From positions 2,108,001 through 2,172,000 of the forward strand of contig NZ_CP112866.1 of the NCBI RefSeq assembly GCF_026410085.1: a stretch of 64,000 bases of DNA. Direction: 5' to 3'. The notes beneath the pieces are model-generated. The model was not told where the DNA came from and did no database searches. It saw only the letters and a list, made by a program, of their open reading frames with translations. This document shows, piece after piece, positions 9,731 through 16,658 of this stretch. This stretch comes from Pseudomonas quebecensis (GTDB taxonomy: Bacteria; Pseudomonadota; Gammaproteobacteria; Pseudomonadales; Pseudomonadaceae). Numbering within the stretch: the first letter of the stretch is position 1; every line of letters begins with the position of its first letter. The position numbers and the translations under genes were made by a program.

Positions 9731-9758
9731 TGTGTGGACAATGCATGCCGAGGGTTCC
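9731..9758 (-). promoter_or_regulatory. Perfect hrp-box-type promoter upstream of the effector-like gene
   Basis: On the minus strand GGAACC (9758-9753), 15 bases, then CCACACA (9737-9731). This matches the consensus GGAACC-N15/16-CCACNNA recognised by HrpL-type ECF sigma factors (RspL in P. fluorescens). It ends 32 bases before the ATG at 9698, a normal leader distance. No strong Shine-Dalgarno is seen, only a weak GAAG. Confidence 0.75.
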
Positions 9759-9926
9759 AATGGCGGTGCTGCGCTCGAACCTGTGAGAGGGCGGTGCGAC
9801 TTGCGCCGATAACCACGGAGTTATTTTTCAGGTCAGGTTTTCACCGAAGCTCTGTAGACACCTATGGTTAACGCAAGCAAATCGCACCCCTCACATTTGA
9901 ATCGCCCTACAACCGCAGATAACCCG

Positions 9927-10202
9927 TCAGTTACCTGAACGCGCTTTGTCCTTGCGCTCTTTGGAAGTTTCGGCAGGTTTAGAGGCTTTTTTCTGAGGCT
10001 GTTTGCGGGGGCTGTCGTCGGTGTGTTTGCTGTCGCTGTTGCCAGTGCTGGAGGCGCTGCTGGGACTGCTGGGGTAGTTGCCCGGCGGCAGTGCCGAACC
10101 GGCTGCGCTGTTGTTATCGCCGAATGCCGCAAGGACGGGGCCGGCGAGCAGCGCCGACAGGCAGACGGAAAGTGCGATCCTGCGGGACGTGGTGGTCTTC
10201 AT
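9927..10202 (-). CDS. Small secreted hypothetical protein
   Basis: 91 residues. A clear Sec signal peptide (about residues 1-26, MKTTTSRRIALSVCLSALL then LAA) precedes a low-complexity mature part: a Ser/Asn/Gly/Pro-rich stretch followed by a Lys/Arg/Glu-rich tail (KKASKPAETSKERKDKA). No domain is recognised and the mature part is likely disordered. It is followed on the same strand by the effector-like gene, but that gene has its own promoter match, so an operon is unlikely. Divergence from its upstream neighbour is absent: the hemerythrin gene lies 69 bases upstream in the same direction. Confidence 0.6.
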   Translation of the reverse strand: MKTTTSRRIALSVCLSALLAGPVLAAFGDNNSAAGSALPPGNYPSSPSSASSTGNSDSKHTDDSPRKQPQKKASKPAETSKERKDKARSGN

Positions 10203-10271
10203 GACGCGATCCCCTTATGTCATTGCACAAACCCCGGGCCCCTGGAGGGTGGCCCGTGGTCCGGCCGGCGG

Positions 10272-10745
10272 TTAGGCGGCCATCGGCTTGGTCATGGTTT
10301 TTTTATAGTCGGCTTTCATGGCCTCCATCGCGGCGCCGAGCTCTTCCAGCTGCGCCTTGCCCAGCAGCTTGCGGGCCTGGGGGAACATCTCGGTTTCCTC
10401 TTCTTCGATATGGTGCTCCAGCAGTTCCTTGACCACTTTCACACGCCCGGAAAATTCGGTGGTGGACGGCTCGGTCTGCTTCAGATCAGGCAGCACCAGG
10501 CTGTCGACGGTGCGGTGCTCTTCCTTGGCTTCGTGGTACATGATGTCCTGCTCTTTGCCACCCGCTTTGCGGAAGGCCGGGTAGAGAATTTCCTCTTCAA
10601 GCTTGGTGTGCAGGGTGATCTCCATTTCGAGCTTGGCCAGCAGCTCAGTACGCTTTTTCACGCCGCGCTCGGTGGATTCGCTCAGCTGGGTCAGCAGTGC
10701 CTTGACGCGTTCGTGGTCGGCTTTGAGCAGGTCGATGGCATTCAT
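10272..10745 (-). CDS. Hemerythrin HHE domain protein
   Basis: 157 residues, cytosolic. Helices carry the diiron/oxygen-binding His and Glu residues of hemerythrins in the expected order: KADHERV near the N-terminus, TLHTKLEEEILYPAF, YHEAKEEHR and LLEHHIEEEETEMFP. Family members bind O2 or react with NO and oxidants; in Pseudomonas such single-domain proteins are often stress-related. Length fits the family. It sits at the start of a block of small stress/envelope genes. Confidence 0.9.
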   Translation of the reverse strand: MNAIDLLKADHERVKALLTQLSESTERGVKKRTELLAKLEMEITLHTKLEEEILYPAFRKAGGKEQDIMYHEAKEEHRTVDSLVLPDLKQTEPSTTEFSGRVKVVKELLEHHIEEEETEMFPQARKLLGKAQLEELGAAMEAMKADYKKTMTKPMAA

Positions 10746-11038
10746 GGTGAAACCTCACGGATAGGATTCGGGCGCGTCGAAGTGCGCGCCTCGTCCGTCA
10801 GGCTGTTGCATCAGCCGTACCAACTTAGGCTTTTGCATAAAGATGTTTTTAATCAGCAAGTTAGACGACATCAACGCGAGGCGCGATCGTGCAGCTTGCA
10901 TGGTCCGGCACCGGTTACCTTGCATTACGCCGCACCGAACCGAGAGGCGCGTGCGGGGTGCTGGAGGCACGCATAAAAATCCGATGGAACCCTGGGCGCA
11001 ACCGGTTGACCTAAGCCTTAGACCTCAGGAGGTGAAAC

Positions 11039-11245
11039 ATGCAATTAGAATATGTCTGGATCGGGTTGGCGGTGGTTGTGCTGCTGTTGGAATTGTGGGC
11101 GATCAATGCCGTGCTGCGCAGCACCAGCGGCTGGGAAACCAAGGGGTTGTGGCTGATCATCCTGATCTTCGTGCCGTTGCTGGGGTTGATTGCGTGGGCA
11201 ATGTTCGGGCCTAAGCGCGAGATGCCGCAGCAGGATAAACACTGA
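11039..11245 (+). CDS. PLDc_N (phospholipase D-nuclease N-terminal) small membrane protein
   Basis: 68 residues, two transmembrane helices (about 5-24 and 37-56) with the PLDc_N pattern: LELWAINAVLRSTSGWETKGLWLIILIFVPLLGLIAW, then a short charged tail. Stand-alone PLDc_N proteins lack the nuclease part and have no established function. A strong Shine-Dalgarno (CAGGAGGTG, 11026-11034) sits just ahead of the ATG. A loose AlgU-type promoter match (GAACCC at 10987, CCTAA at 11010, 17-base spacer) precedes it. Confidence 0.8.
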   Translation: MQLEYVWIGLAVVVLLLELWAINAVLRSTSGWETKGLWLIILIFVPLLGLIAWAMFGPKREMPQQDKH

Positions 11246-11261
11246 GCATCCGCTGTACAGC

Positions 11262-11294
11262 AAACAGGCGCCCCATGGGGCGCCTGTTTTTTTA
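11262..11294 (+). terminator. Rho-independent terminator after the PLDc_N gene
   Basis: A GC-rich perfect inverted repeat (CAGGCGCCCC / GGGGCGCCTG, loop AT) followed by an unbroken run of seven T ending at 11293. It begins 17 bases after the stop codon of the PLDc_N gene. On the opposite strand only three T follow the stem, so it mainly acts in the plus direction. Confidence 0.88.
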
Positions 11295-11306
11295 ACGATC
11301 CACTGA

Positions 11307-11867
11307 TCAGCCGGCCAATGCCTTGGCAATCGCGTCGTTGAAGGCCGGCAGATCATCCGGCGTGCGCGAGGTGATCAGGGTCCAGCCATTGGCCGTGCAT
11401 TGTTTGACCTGCTCATCCACCCAGCCTGCCGCACCGGCGTTTTCCAGGTCGATGCGCACGCTCTTGTAGGAGGTGAGGGTTTTACCTTTGATCACGCCCG
11501 CGTCGATCAGCGTCCACGGGCCGTGGCAGATGGCGGCGATGGTCTTGCCGGCGTCGGCAAAGTCCTTGATCAGTCGTAGCGCTGCCGCGTCCTGGCGCAG
11601 GGTGTCGGCGTTGACCGTGCCGCCGGGAATCACCAGCGCATCGAAATCCTGGCTGACCACATCCGACAGTTGCGCATCGGACTCTACCGTCTTGTCCTTT
11701 TCGGTGTCGCCTACAAATGTCTGGGTGGTGCCACCCTTGCTGGAGGCGTGAGTGACATTGGCGCCGAAACCGCGCAACGCTTCCAGCGGCTTGACCAGTT
11801 CGTCGCGTTCAATACCGGTATTGGAGGTGATGATAAGGATGTTCTTACCGTTGAGTGATGTACTCAT
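11307..11867 (-). CDS. PfpI/DJ-1 family class I glutamine amidotransferase-like protein
   Basis: 186 residues. The DJ-1/PfpI fold is shown by the N-terminal NILIITSNTGIERDEL strand-turn with the conserved Glu, the DALVIPGG strand and the nucleophile elbow AAICHGPWTL with the reactive Cys. The family includes proteases, deglycases and chaperones acting on glycated or oxidised protein; the exact reaction cannot be told. No signal peptide. It lies 86 bases downstream of the DUF4142 gene on the same strand, separated by a terminator. Confidence 0.9.
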   Translation of the reverse strand: MSTSLNGKNILIITSNTGIERDELVKPLEALRGFGANVTHASSKGGTTQTFVGDTEKDKTVESDAQLSDVVSQDFDALVIPGGTVNADTLRQDAAALRLIKDFADAGKTIAAICHGPWTLIDAGVIKGKTLTSYKSVRIDLENAGAAGWVDEQVKQCTANGWTLITSRTPDDLPAFNDAIAKALAG

Positions 11868-11909
11868 GATCGCGTGTCTCCTGTCTGAGGGGCATCAATA
11901 TCCGCACGT

Positions 11910-11943
11910 AAAAAGCCCCGCGCCGTATTCATGCGCAGGGCTG
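11910..11943 (-). terminator. Terminator after the DUF4142 gene
   Basis: Read on the minus strand: AGCCCTGCGC, loop ATGAATACG, GCGCGGGGCT, then TTTTT. The stem has one mismatch. It starts about ten bases after the DUF4142 stop codon and separates that gene from the PfpI gene. Confidence 0.75.
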
Positions 11944-11953
11944 ATCGCGCCCT

Positions 11954-12457
11954 TTATTTGGCGTATTTGCTTTGCAGCTCCTTGGCCATTTGCAGGTGTT
12001 TTTCCAGGGTCGGCAGCTTCTCGGTGGCGAAAGCTTTCAGCTCGGCATTGTCAGACGAGCTCGCCTCTTTCTTGAACAGCTCCACGGCTTCTTCATGGGC
12101 GTTCACCTGGTTATTGGCGTAGGCCTTGTCGAAGGACTCGTCACGCATTTCCAGGATGGCTTTCTTGGCCTTGTCCATCAGTGCGGCGTCGTCCGGCACT
12201 TCCAGGTCATGCTTTTTGGCCAGGGCCATCAGCTGCTGGTTGGCTTTGGTGTGATCATCCACCATGTGCTGGGCGAAGGTTTTGATGTCAGCCGAGCTGC
12301 TTTTCTGCAAGGCCAGTTTGCCGGCTTCGACTTCGGTGATACCGCTTTGCGCAGCGTCGTCCACGAAGTCGTTGGAGGTGGCGGCGAAGGCAACGGACAT
12401 CGAACCGGCAACCAGCGCAAAAGTCAGGCCCATCTGTTTCATCAGCTTGGTAGTCAT
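11954..12457 (-). CDS. DUF4142 periplasmic protein
   Basis: 167 residues with a Sec signal peptide (cut after SVAFAA, about residue 26). The mature part is an all-helical bundle with the ferritin-like DUF4142 signatures FVDDAAQSGITEVEAGKLAL, FAQHMVDDHTKANQQL and LPTLEKHLQMAKEL. No metal chemistry is proven for the family; such genes are commonly induced by osmotic or general stress. A good Shine-Dalgarno (AAGGAGAG) precedes the ATG, and an ECF-type promoter match lies at 12498-12524. Confidence 0.9.
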   Translation of the reverse strand: MTTKLMKQMGLTFALVAGSMSVAFAATSNDFVDDAAQSGITEVEAGKLALQKSSSADIKTFAQHMVDDHTKANQQLMALAKKHDLEVPDDAALMDKAKKAILEMRDESFDKAYANNQVNAHEEAVELFKKEASSSDNAELKAFATEKLPTLEKHLQMAKELQSKYAK

Positions 12458-12497
12458 GGTGTCTCTCCTTGTGAATGACGAGTGTCGCTACCTGGGT

Positions 12498-12524
12498 GTT
12501 GAGCCGGCACGCACGCAAAAGGTT
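12498..12524 (-). promoter_or_regulatory. Candidate ECF/AlgU-like promoter of the DUF4142 gene
   Basis: On the minus strand AACCTT (12524-12519), 16 bases, TCAAC (12502-12498). The twelve-base core AAACCTTTTGCG is identical to one before the transketolase gene, where the same 16-base spacing leads to TCCAC. Resembles GAACTT-N16-TCTRA promoters of AlgU; the assignment is inference. Confidence 0.45.
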
Positions 12525-12574
12525 TAAATTTTTTTGCGCTTTTTTCACCAACGGTTTGGCTGGGCAATTTCCTT

Positions 12575-12601
12575 GAACTATCGAAATTACCCAGGCTCTG
12601 C
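12575..12601 (+). promoter_or_regulatory. Candidate AlgU-type promoter of the small gene at 12653
   Basis: GAACTA (12575-12580), a 16-base spacer and TCTGC (12597-12601) match the AlgU consensus GAACTT-N16/17-TCTGA at 5/6 and 4/5 positions. It would start transcription about 45 bases before the ATG at 12653. Confidence 0.4.
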
Positions 12602-12652
12602 TGAATGAGTCCGGCGCGCGATGCCGGCTCTTCAATCTCAGGAGAATTCCCC

Positions 12653-12877
12653 ATGACCGACCTTAAAAACGCCGACAAAACCCCCACCCCCGTCAGCTCC
12701 GAAGAGGCGCAGAAAGGTACGGACACTCCCGTCAAGGGACAGACCCTGGAGCGCCCCAATCCCAACACCGAAAAGGTCGACAAGGTGCTCACGCCCACCT
12801 CGATCAAAGATACCGAGCGCCAGACCGATGCGATCAATGAGCAGGCCGCCAAGGCTGAGCGCAAATTGGGCCACTGA
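12653..12877 (+). CDS. Small hydrophilic hypothetical protein
   Basis: 74 residues, rich in Thr, Lys, Glu, Asp and Pro, with no hydrophobic segment and few aromatic residues, so probably disordered. No named domain recognised. The ATG at 12653 is preceded by CAGGAGAAT. The stop is two bases before the next gene (12880), and a candidate AlgU-type promoter lies upstream, so it likely leads a three-gene unit with the HhH protein and the DUF72 protein. Confidence 0.65.
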   Translation: MTDLKNADKTPTPVSSEEAQKGTDTPVKGQTLERPNPNTEKVDKVLTPTSIKDTERQTDAINEQAAKAERKLGH

Positions 12878-12879
12878 GC

Positions 12880-13311
12880 ATGGCCAAAGCGATCAGCGCG
12901 GCCGAGCTGGGCATCGACCTCAAGCCTGAGGATGACGCCAGCCTGTTCAAGTGGTTTGTCGCCAGCTTTCTGATGGGCAAGCGAATCCAGGCGCCCATTG
13001 CGGCGCAGGCGTACAAGGTGATCGTCGAGGAGCACGGGCGTGACACGCCGCGCAAGTTGCAGCACTGCACGTCGCGCGAGCTGGTGTCGATGCTTGGGCG
13101 TGCCCACTACGTGCGATATGACGAGAGCACGGCCCAGCGCCTGCTGGACCTGAGCGCCAAGCTCAACGCCGAGTACGCCGGCAGGATCACGCATATCCGC
13201 CGTGCCAGCGCCGACCGCCATGGGTTCGAAAAGCGCTTGGGCGAGTTCGAGGGCGTAGGGCCCAAGACCATTGAAATTTTTATGCGCGATGCCGCCAAGG
13301 TGCTGTTTTGA
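12880..13311 (+). CDS. HhH (endonuclease III-like) DNA-binding protein
   Basis: 143 residues. The C-terminal segment LGEFEGVGPKTIEIFMRDAAKVL is a helix-hairpin-helix of the HhH-GPD type, with the GVGPKT hairpin that contacts the DNA backbone. The rest is helical (KWFVASFLMGKRIQAPIAAQAYKVIV) and too short for a full glycosylase; no FeS cysteine cluster is seen. I would expect DNA lesion binding or a reduced glycosylase. It is tightly packed: two bases after the gene upstream and overlapping the DUF72 gene by four bases. Confidence 0.75.
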   Translation: MAKAISAAELGIDLKPEDDASLFKWFVASFLMGKRIQAPIAAQAYKVIVEEHGRDTPRKLQHCTSRELVSMLGRAHYVRYDESTAQRLLDLSAKLNAEYAGRITHIRRASADRHGFEKRLGEFEGVGPKTIEIFMRDAAKVLF

Positions 13312-14048
13312 CGGCGCCGTTGTACATCGGCTGCGCCGGCTGGAGCCTGCCGCGCGAACAGTGGCCGGCGTTTGCCGCCCAAGGCACACATTTACAACGC
13401 TATGCCTCGCGCTTCAATGCGGTGGAAATCAACAGTTCGTTTTACCGCGCACACCTGCCCGCGACCTACGCGCGCTGGGCGCAGTCCGTGCCGCCTACGT
13501 TTCGGTTTGCGGTGAAAGTACCCAAGCTCATCACCCATGAGCTGCGCCTTGCGCACTGCGAAACCGCGCTGGACGAATTTCTCGCGCAGTGCCAGCGACT
13601 GGGCGACACGTTGGGCTGTCTGTTGGTGCAATTGCCGCCGTCGCTGGCGTACGAGCCGGTGACGGCCGCAGTGTTTTTTCGTGCCCTGCGTCAACGCTAT
13701 CTCGGCGCGGTGGTGCTGGAACCTCGCCATTGCAGTTGGCTTGAAGCCGAGGGCTTACTGCAGGACCTGCACATCGCTCGGGTCGCCGCCGACCCGCTGG
13801 TACTGGAAGGTGGCGAGGCGCCCGGCGGCTGGCAGGGTGTGCGCTACTGGCGCCTGCACGGCTCGCCACGCATCTACCACAGCGCATATGGACCCGAACG
13901 GGTGCGCGCGTATGCGCAACGTCTGGCTCAGTCCATCGAGGACGGTATTCCCACGTGGTGCATCTTCGATAACACCGCCAGTGGCCACGCGCTGGATGAT
14001 GCCTTGTACTTGCTTGAGCAAGAGCGGGCAGGGTTCAGCGCGCGATAG
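13308..14048 (+). CDS. DUF72 domain protein (TIM-barrel, YecE-like)
   Basis: 246 residues. The family's opening YIGCAGWSLPREQWPAF, then FNAVEINSSFYR and FRFAVKVPKLITH, are typical of DUF72 (YecE) proteins, which adopt a TIM barrel; an endonuclease-like relation has been proposed but no reaction is firmly known. The start is a TTG at 13308, whose last bases form the TGA stop of the HhH gene (TTGA overlap), which implies coupled translation. No ATG is available near the conserved N-terminus. Confidence 0.85.
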   Translation: MTAPLYIGCAGWSLPREQWPAFAAQGTHLQRYASRFNAVEINSSFYRAHLPATYARWAQSVPPTFRFAVKVPKLITHELRLAHCETALDEFLAQCQRLGDTLGCLLVQLPPSLAYEPVTAAVFFRALRQRYLGAVVLEPRHCSWLEAEGLLQDLHIARVAADPLVLEGGEAPGGWQGVRYWRLHGSPRIYHSAYGPERVRAYAQRLAQSIEDGIPTWCIFDNTASGHALDDALYLLEQERAGFSAR

Positions 14049-14050
14049 AC

Positions 14051-14066
14051 CTGTCAGATCTGACAG
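14051..14066. promoter_or_regulatory. Perfect 16-base palindrome after the DUF72 gene
   Basis: CTGTCAGATCTGACAG, a perfect palindrome two bases after the stop codon at 14046-14048. No T-run follows, so it is not a standard terminator; a regulator-binding site or a short RNA hairpin is possible. Confidence 0.35.
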
Positions 14067-14082
14067 TAGCTACTTTGCGCAC

Positions 14083-14189
14083 GGTGGATAAGCCGCTGGA
14101 CATCATTCCTAAAGTGCCACACCGCACAAAAAAATCGTAAAAAAATAAAAAGAGTTGTCCACGAAAACCGTGGGTATCTCTGTGGATAA
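14083..14189. other. DnaA-box-like sequences around an A/T-rich stretch
   Basis: Within the 267-base gap before the hydrolase gene: GGTGGATAA (14083), TTGTCCACG (14155) and TGTGGATAA (14181, perfect reverse complement of TTATCCACA). Between them is an A-rich run (14126-14152). No replication gene is nearby, so this is not taken as oriC. Confidence 0.35.
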
Positions 14190-14315
14190 CTTTGCCGGAC
14201 CCCGGCGGGGTTGGCGATTTCGCCGAAGGTCATTATTTGATCAACCGGTGGTTTGGCCCAGCATGGCCAGGGTTTGCGCTTGACAGGCCTGTTCGAACCC
14301 AGTGCCGAAAAGCGC

Positions 14316-15242
14316 TCAAGAGTCGCCGTCACGGCTTGTGGAGTGGGTAATGGCCTGGGTCGGCATCTTCGATTGCATCAGGTGATCAAGGGCCTCACGG
14401 TATGTGCGGCCGGCCAGGCTCATGCTGTTGTTATGGCTGGCACCCGGCACCAGCAACAGGCGCTTGGGTTGCTGGGCGGCGGCGAACAATTGCTCGCTGA
14501 AGCGCGGCGGTACATAGCGGTCGTCCAGGCCGTGCACCACCAGCAGCGGCATGCGAATGTCGGCGATCTTGTCGATGGAGTCGAACTTCTGCGACAGCAG
14601 CCAGCGCACCGGCAACGACGTATCGGCGACGGCCGTAGCCACATCGGCCAGGGAGGTGAAGGTCGATTCGATCACCAGCCCGCGTACCGGCACGGGTGAC
14701 TGCCGGCCCAGTTCCGCCGCCAGGTCGATGGCCACCGCGCCGCCAAGCGAGTGCCCGTAGATCAGGCGTTTGCGTGGATCGGGTTGCAGCACCTGGAAGC
14801 GTTCCCAGGCGATGCGTGCGTCCTCATATACCGTGGTTTCGGACGGCAGGTCGCCGTGACTTTGGCCAAAGCCCCGGTAGTCGATGGCCAGCACCGAAAA
14901 ACCCAGGGCATGCAATTGCTCGATGCGAAACAGTTGCCCGGTCAGGTTCCAGCGCACGCCGTGCAGGTAGAGGATCGCCGGCGCGTCCTTGCTGGCCGCC
15001 GGGTACCACCAGGCGTGAATGTTCTGCCCCGCTTTGAAGCTGGCCGGCTTGAGTTCGAATTCCTGCACTGCCTTGGGCAGGCCGCTGTACCAACTGGCGG
15101 TGCCCGGCTCGATGCGAAACACCAGCTCGCGCTCCTTGTGTTGCAGCAGACTGCAGCCCACCGGCAGGCCCACGATCAATAACGCCATGCACAGCAGGGG
15201 AAACCAGCGCAGGCCCAGGCGAGACAGCAAACGAGACGACAT
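14316..15242 (-). CDS. Alpha/beta hydrolase, lipoprotein
   Basis: 308 residues. The N-terminus has a hydrophobic segment ending LPVGCS, so Cys30 is a probable lipobox cysteine. The alpha/beta-hydrolase core shows the oxyanion region ILYLHGVRWN, the nucleophile elbow IYGHSLGG, an acid in VHGLDDRYVP and the catalytic His in PGASHNN, in normal order. Related proteins are BEM46-like esterases of unknown substrate. Envelope-anchored. It is divergent from nudK. Confidence 0.88.
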   Translation of the reverse strand: MSSRLLSRLGLRWFPLLCMALLIVGLPVGCSLLQHKERELVFRIEPGTASWYSGLPKAVQEFELKPASFKAGQNIHAWWYPAASKDAPAILYLHGVRWNLTGQLFRIEQLHALGFSVLAIDYRGFGQSHGDLPSETTVYEDARIAWERFQVLQPDPRKRLIYGHSLGGAVAIDLAAELGRQSPVPVRGLVIESTFTSLADVATAVADTSLPVRWLLSQKFDSIDKIADIRMPLLVVHGLDDRYVPPRFSEQLFAAAQQPKRLLLVPGASHNNSMSLAGRTYREALDHLMQSKMPTQAITHSTSRDGDS

Positions 15243-15383
15243 GAACGTTCCAGGTCAACGGATCAAGCAGGGTTTTTACCAGATGCTCCCCAACGGCAGG
15301 AACTATTTCGACCATCGTAGGCCGGCTTGACGCTGGCAACAGCTGCGGGACATGCTCCTGCTCTTTTGAGCAAAGGCCCGATC

Positions 15384-15971
15384 ATGGACAGCAGCCCCGT
15401 ACGCATCACCGCCGAAGAAACGCTCTCGGACAACTGGTACAACCTCAAGAAATACAGCTTCGACCTGCGCCGTCGCGATGGCAGCTGGCAGGCCCAGACA
15501 CGCGAGGTGTACGACCGTGGCAATGGCGCGACCATCCTGTTGTACAACCGTGCGCAACGCACCGTGTTGCTGATCCGCCAGTTTCGCATGCCCACATTCG
15601 TTAATGACTACCATGGCTACCTGATCGAAACAGCGGCCGGCCTGCTCGACAATGCCAGCCCCGAAGAACGCATCCGCCTGGAAGCCGAGGAGGAAACCGG
15701 CTACCGCGTCGGGCATGTCGAGAAGGTGTACGCGGCATTCATGAGCCCCGGCTCGGTGACCGAGCGCATCCACTTTTTCATCGGCGAATACCAACCCGCC
15801 GACCAGGTCGGCCAGGGCGGTGGCCTGGAAGAAGAGGGCGAAGACATCGAAGTGCTGGAGCTGGGTTTCGAACACGCATTGGCGATGGTGCAAAGCGGCG
15901 AGATCATGGATGGCAAGACCATCATGCTGCTGCAGCACCTAGAGTTGCGGATGTTGAAAGAAGGCTGGTAG
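15384..15971 (+). CDS. nudK: GDP-mannose pyrophosphatase NudK-type NUDIX hydrolase
   Basis: 195 residues, close to the 191 of E. coli NudK. The NUDIX box runs from GLLDNASPEERIRLEAEEETGY, with the REUXEEXGU-type EAEEETGY end that holds the metal. The N-terminal LSDNWYNLKKYSFDLRRRDGSWQ and the FMSPGSVTERIHFF segment are typical of NudK. The enzyme splits GDP-mannose to GMP and mannose-1-phosphate. Start chosen at ATG 15384 to give the family N-terminus; an in-frame TTG-type extension upstream is not conserved-looking. Confidence 0.88.
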   Translation: MDSSPVRITAEETLSDNWYNLKKYSFDLRRRDGSWQAQTREVYDRGNGATILLYNRAQRTVLLIRQFRMPTFVNDYHGYLIETAAGLLDNASPEERIRLEAEEETGYRVGHVEKVYAAFMSPGSVTERIHFFIGEYQPADQVGQGGGLEEEGEDIEVLELGFEHALAMVQSGEIMDGKTIMLLQHLELRMLKEGW

Positions 15972-16067
15972 GCCACCTCATCCACACAGCACGTATATCC
16001 AATTTTCCCAAGTCCGCCCCCGGCAAACTCCCCTCATCGCTGAAATCTCGAAGCAGAGGGGCACGCC

Positions 16068-16658
16068 ATGGAACCAGCACCCAAGACAGGGCCCGACGAA
16101 ATCGTCACCCTGGTGGTCAAACACCGCATCAAACCCGGCCTTGAGGCGGACTACGAAGCCTGGCTGCGGCGCATCGTGCGCATTGCCGGCGAACGGCCCG
16201 GGCACCTGGGCGTCGACGTGGTACGCGGCAAGCAGGACGGCCTCGCGCTGTTTACCTGCGTGCTGCGCTACCGCTCCACTGATGACCTGGAACGTTGGCT
16301 CGACTCCCCCCAACGCAAGGCGCTGATCGACGAAGCCGCACCGATACTGGCCGATGGCGACCAGACCGAAATCGGCGCCGCCAATGAATTCTGGTTCACC
16401 CCGCTGGCCGACAGCGCCGCCAAGCCACCGCGCTGGAAGCAGGCCGTGGTGACGCTTTGCGTCATCCTGCCGCTGACCTTGCTGGTGCCGATCGTCTGGG
16501 GCCCGGTGCTACGCCTGCATCCTTTGCTCTCCAACTATGTGGTGTCCACGTTCCTGGTCACCGTGACCATCGTGGTGCTGGTGGTGTACCTGCTGATGCC
16601 GGCCGCCACACGCCTGTTCGCTCCCTGGCTCGAAGCCTCTGTAAAGGAAACCCTATGA
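16068..16658 (+). CDS. Antibiotic biosynthesis monooxygenase (ABM) domain membrane protein
   Basis: 196 residues. Residues about 12-105 form an ABM ferredoxin-like fold (VTLVVKHRIKPGLEADYEAWLRRI, then HLGVDVVRG and the DDLERWLDSPQR helix). Residues about 127-185 hold two transmembrane helices with a PIVWGP turn between. Stand-alone ABM proteins are small heme-degrading or quinone-type oxygenases; membrane-tethered versions lack an assigned substrate. The next gene's ATG overlaps the stop (ATGA), so it is the first gene of an operon. Confidence 0.85.
   Translation: MEPAPKTGPDEIVTLVVKHRIKPGLEADYEAWLRRIVRIAGERPGHLGVDVVRGKQDGLALFTCVLRYRSTDDLERWLDSPQRKALIDEAAPILADGDQTEIGAANEFWFTPLADSAAKPPRWKQAVVTLCVILPLTLLVPIVWGPVLRLHPLLSNYVVSTFLVTVTIVVLVVYLLMPAATRLFAPWLEASVKETL

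Noticed and set aside
10986..11014. Second hrp box near GGAACC at 10986
   Set aside because: No CCAC follows at 15-16 bases; the downstream CCTAA fits an AlgU-type promoter loosely instead.
14049..14315. Chromosomal origin of replication
   Set aside because: Pseudomonas oriC lies by dnaA/rpmH; none of those genes are here and only one box is perfect.
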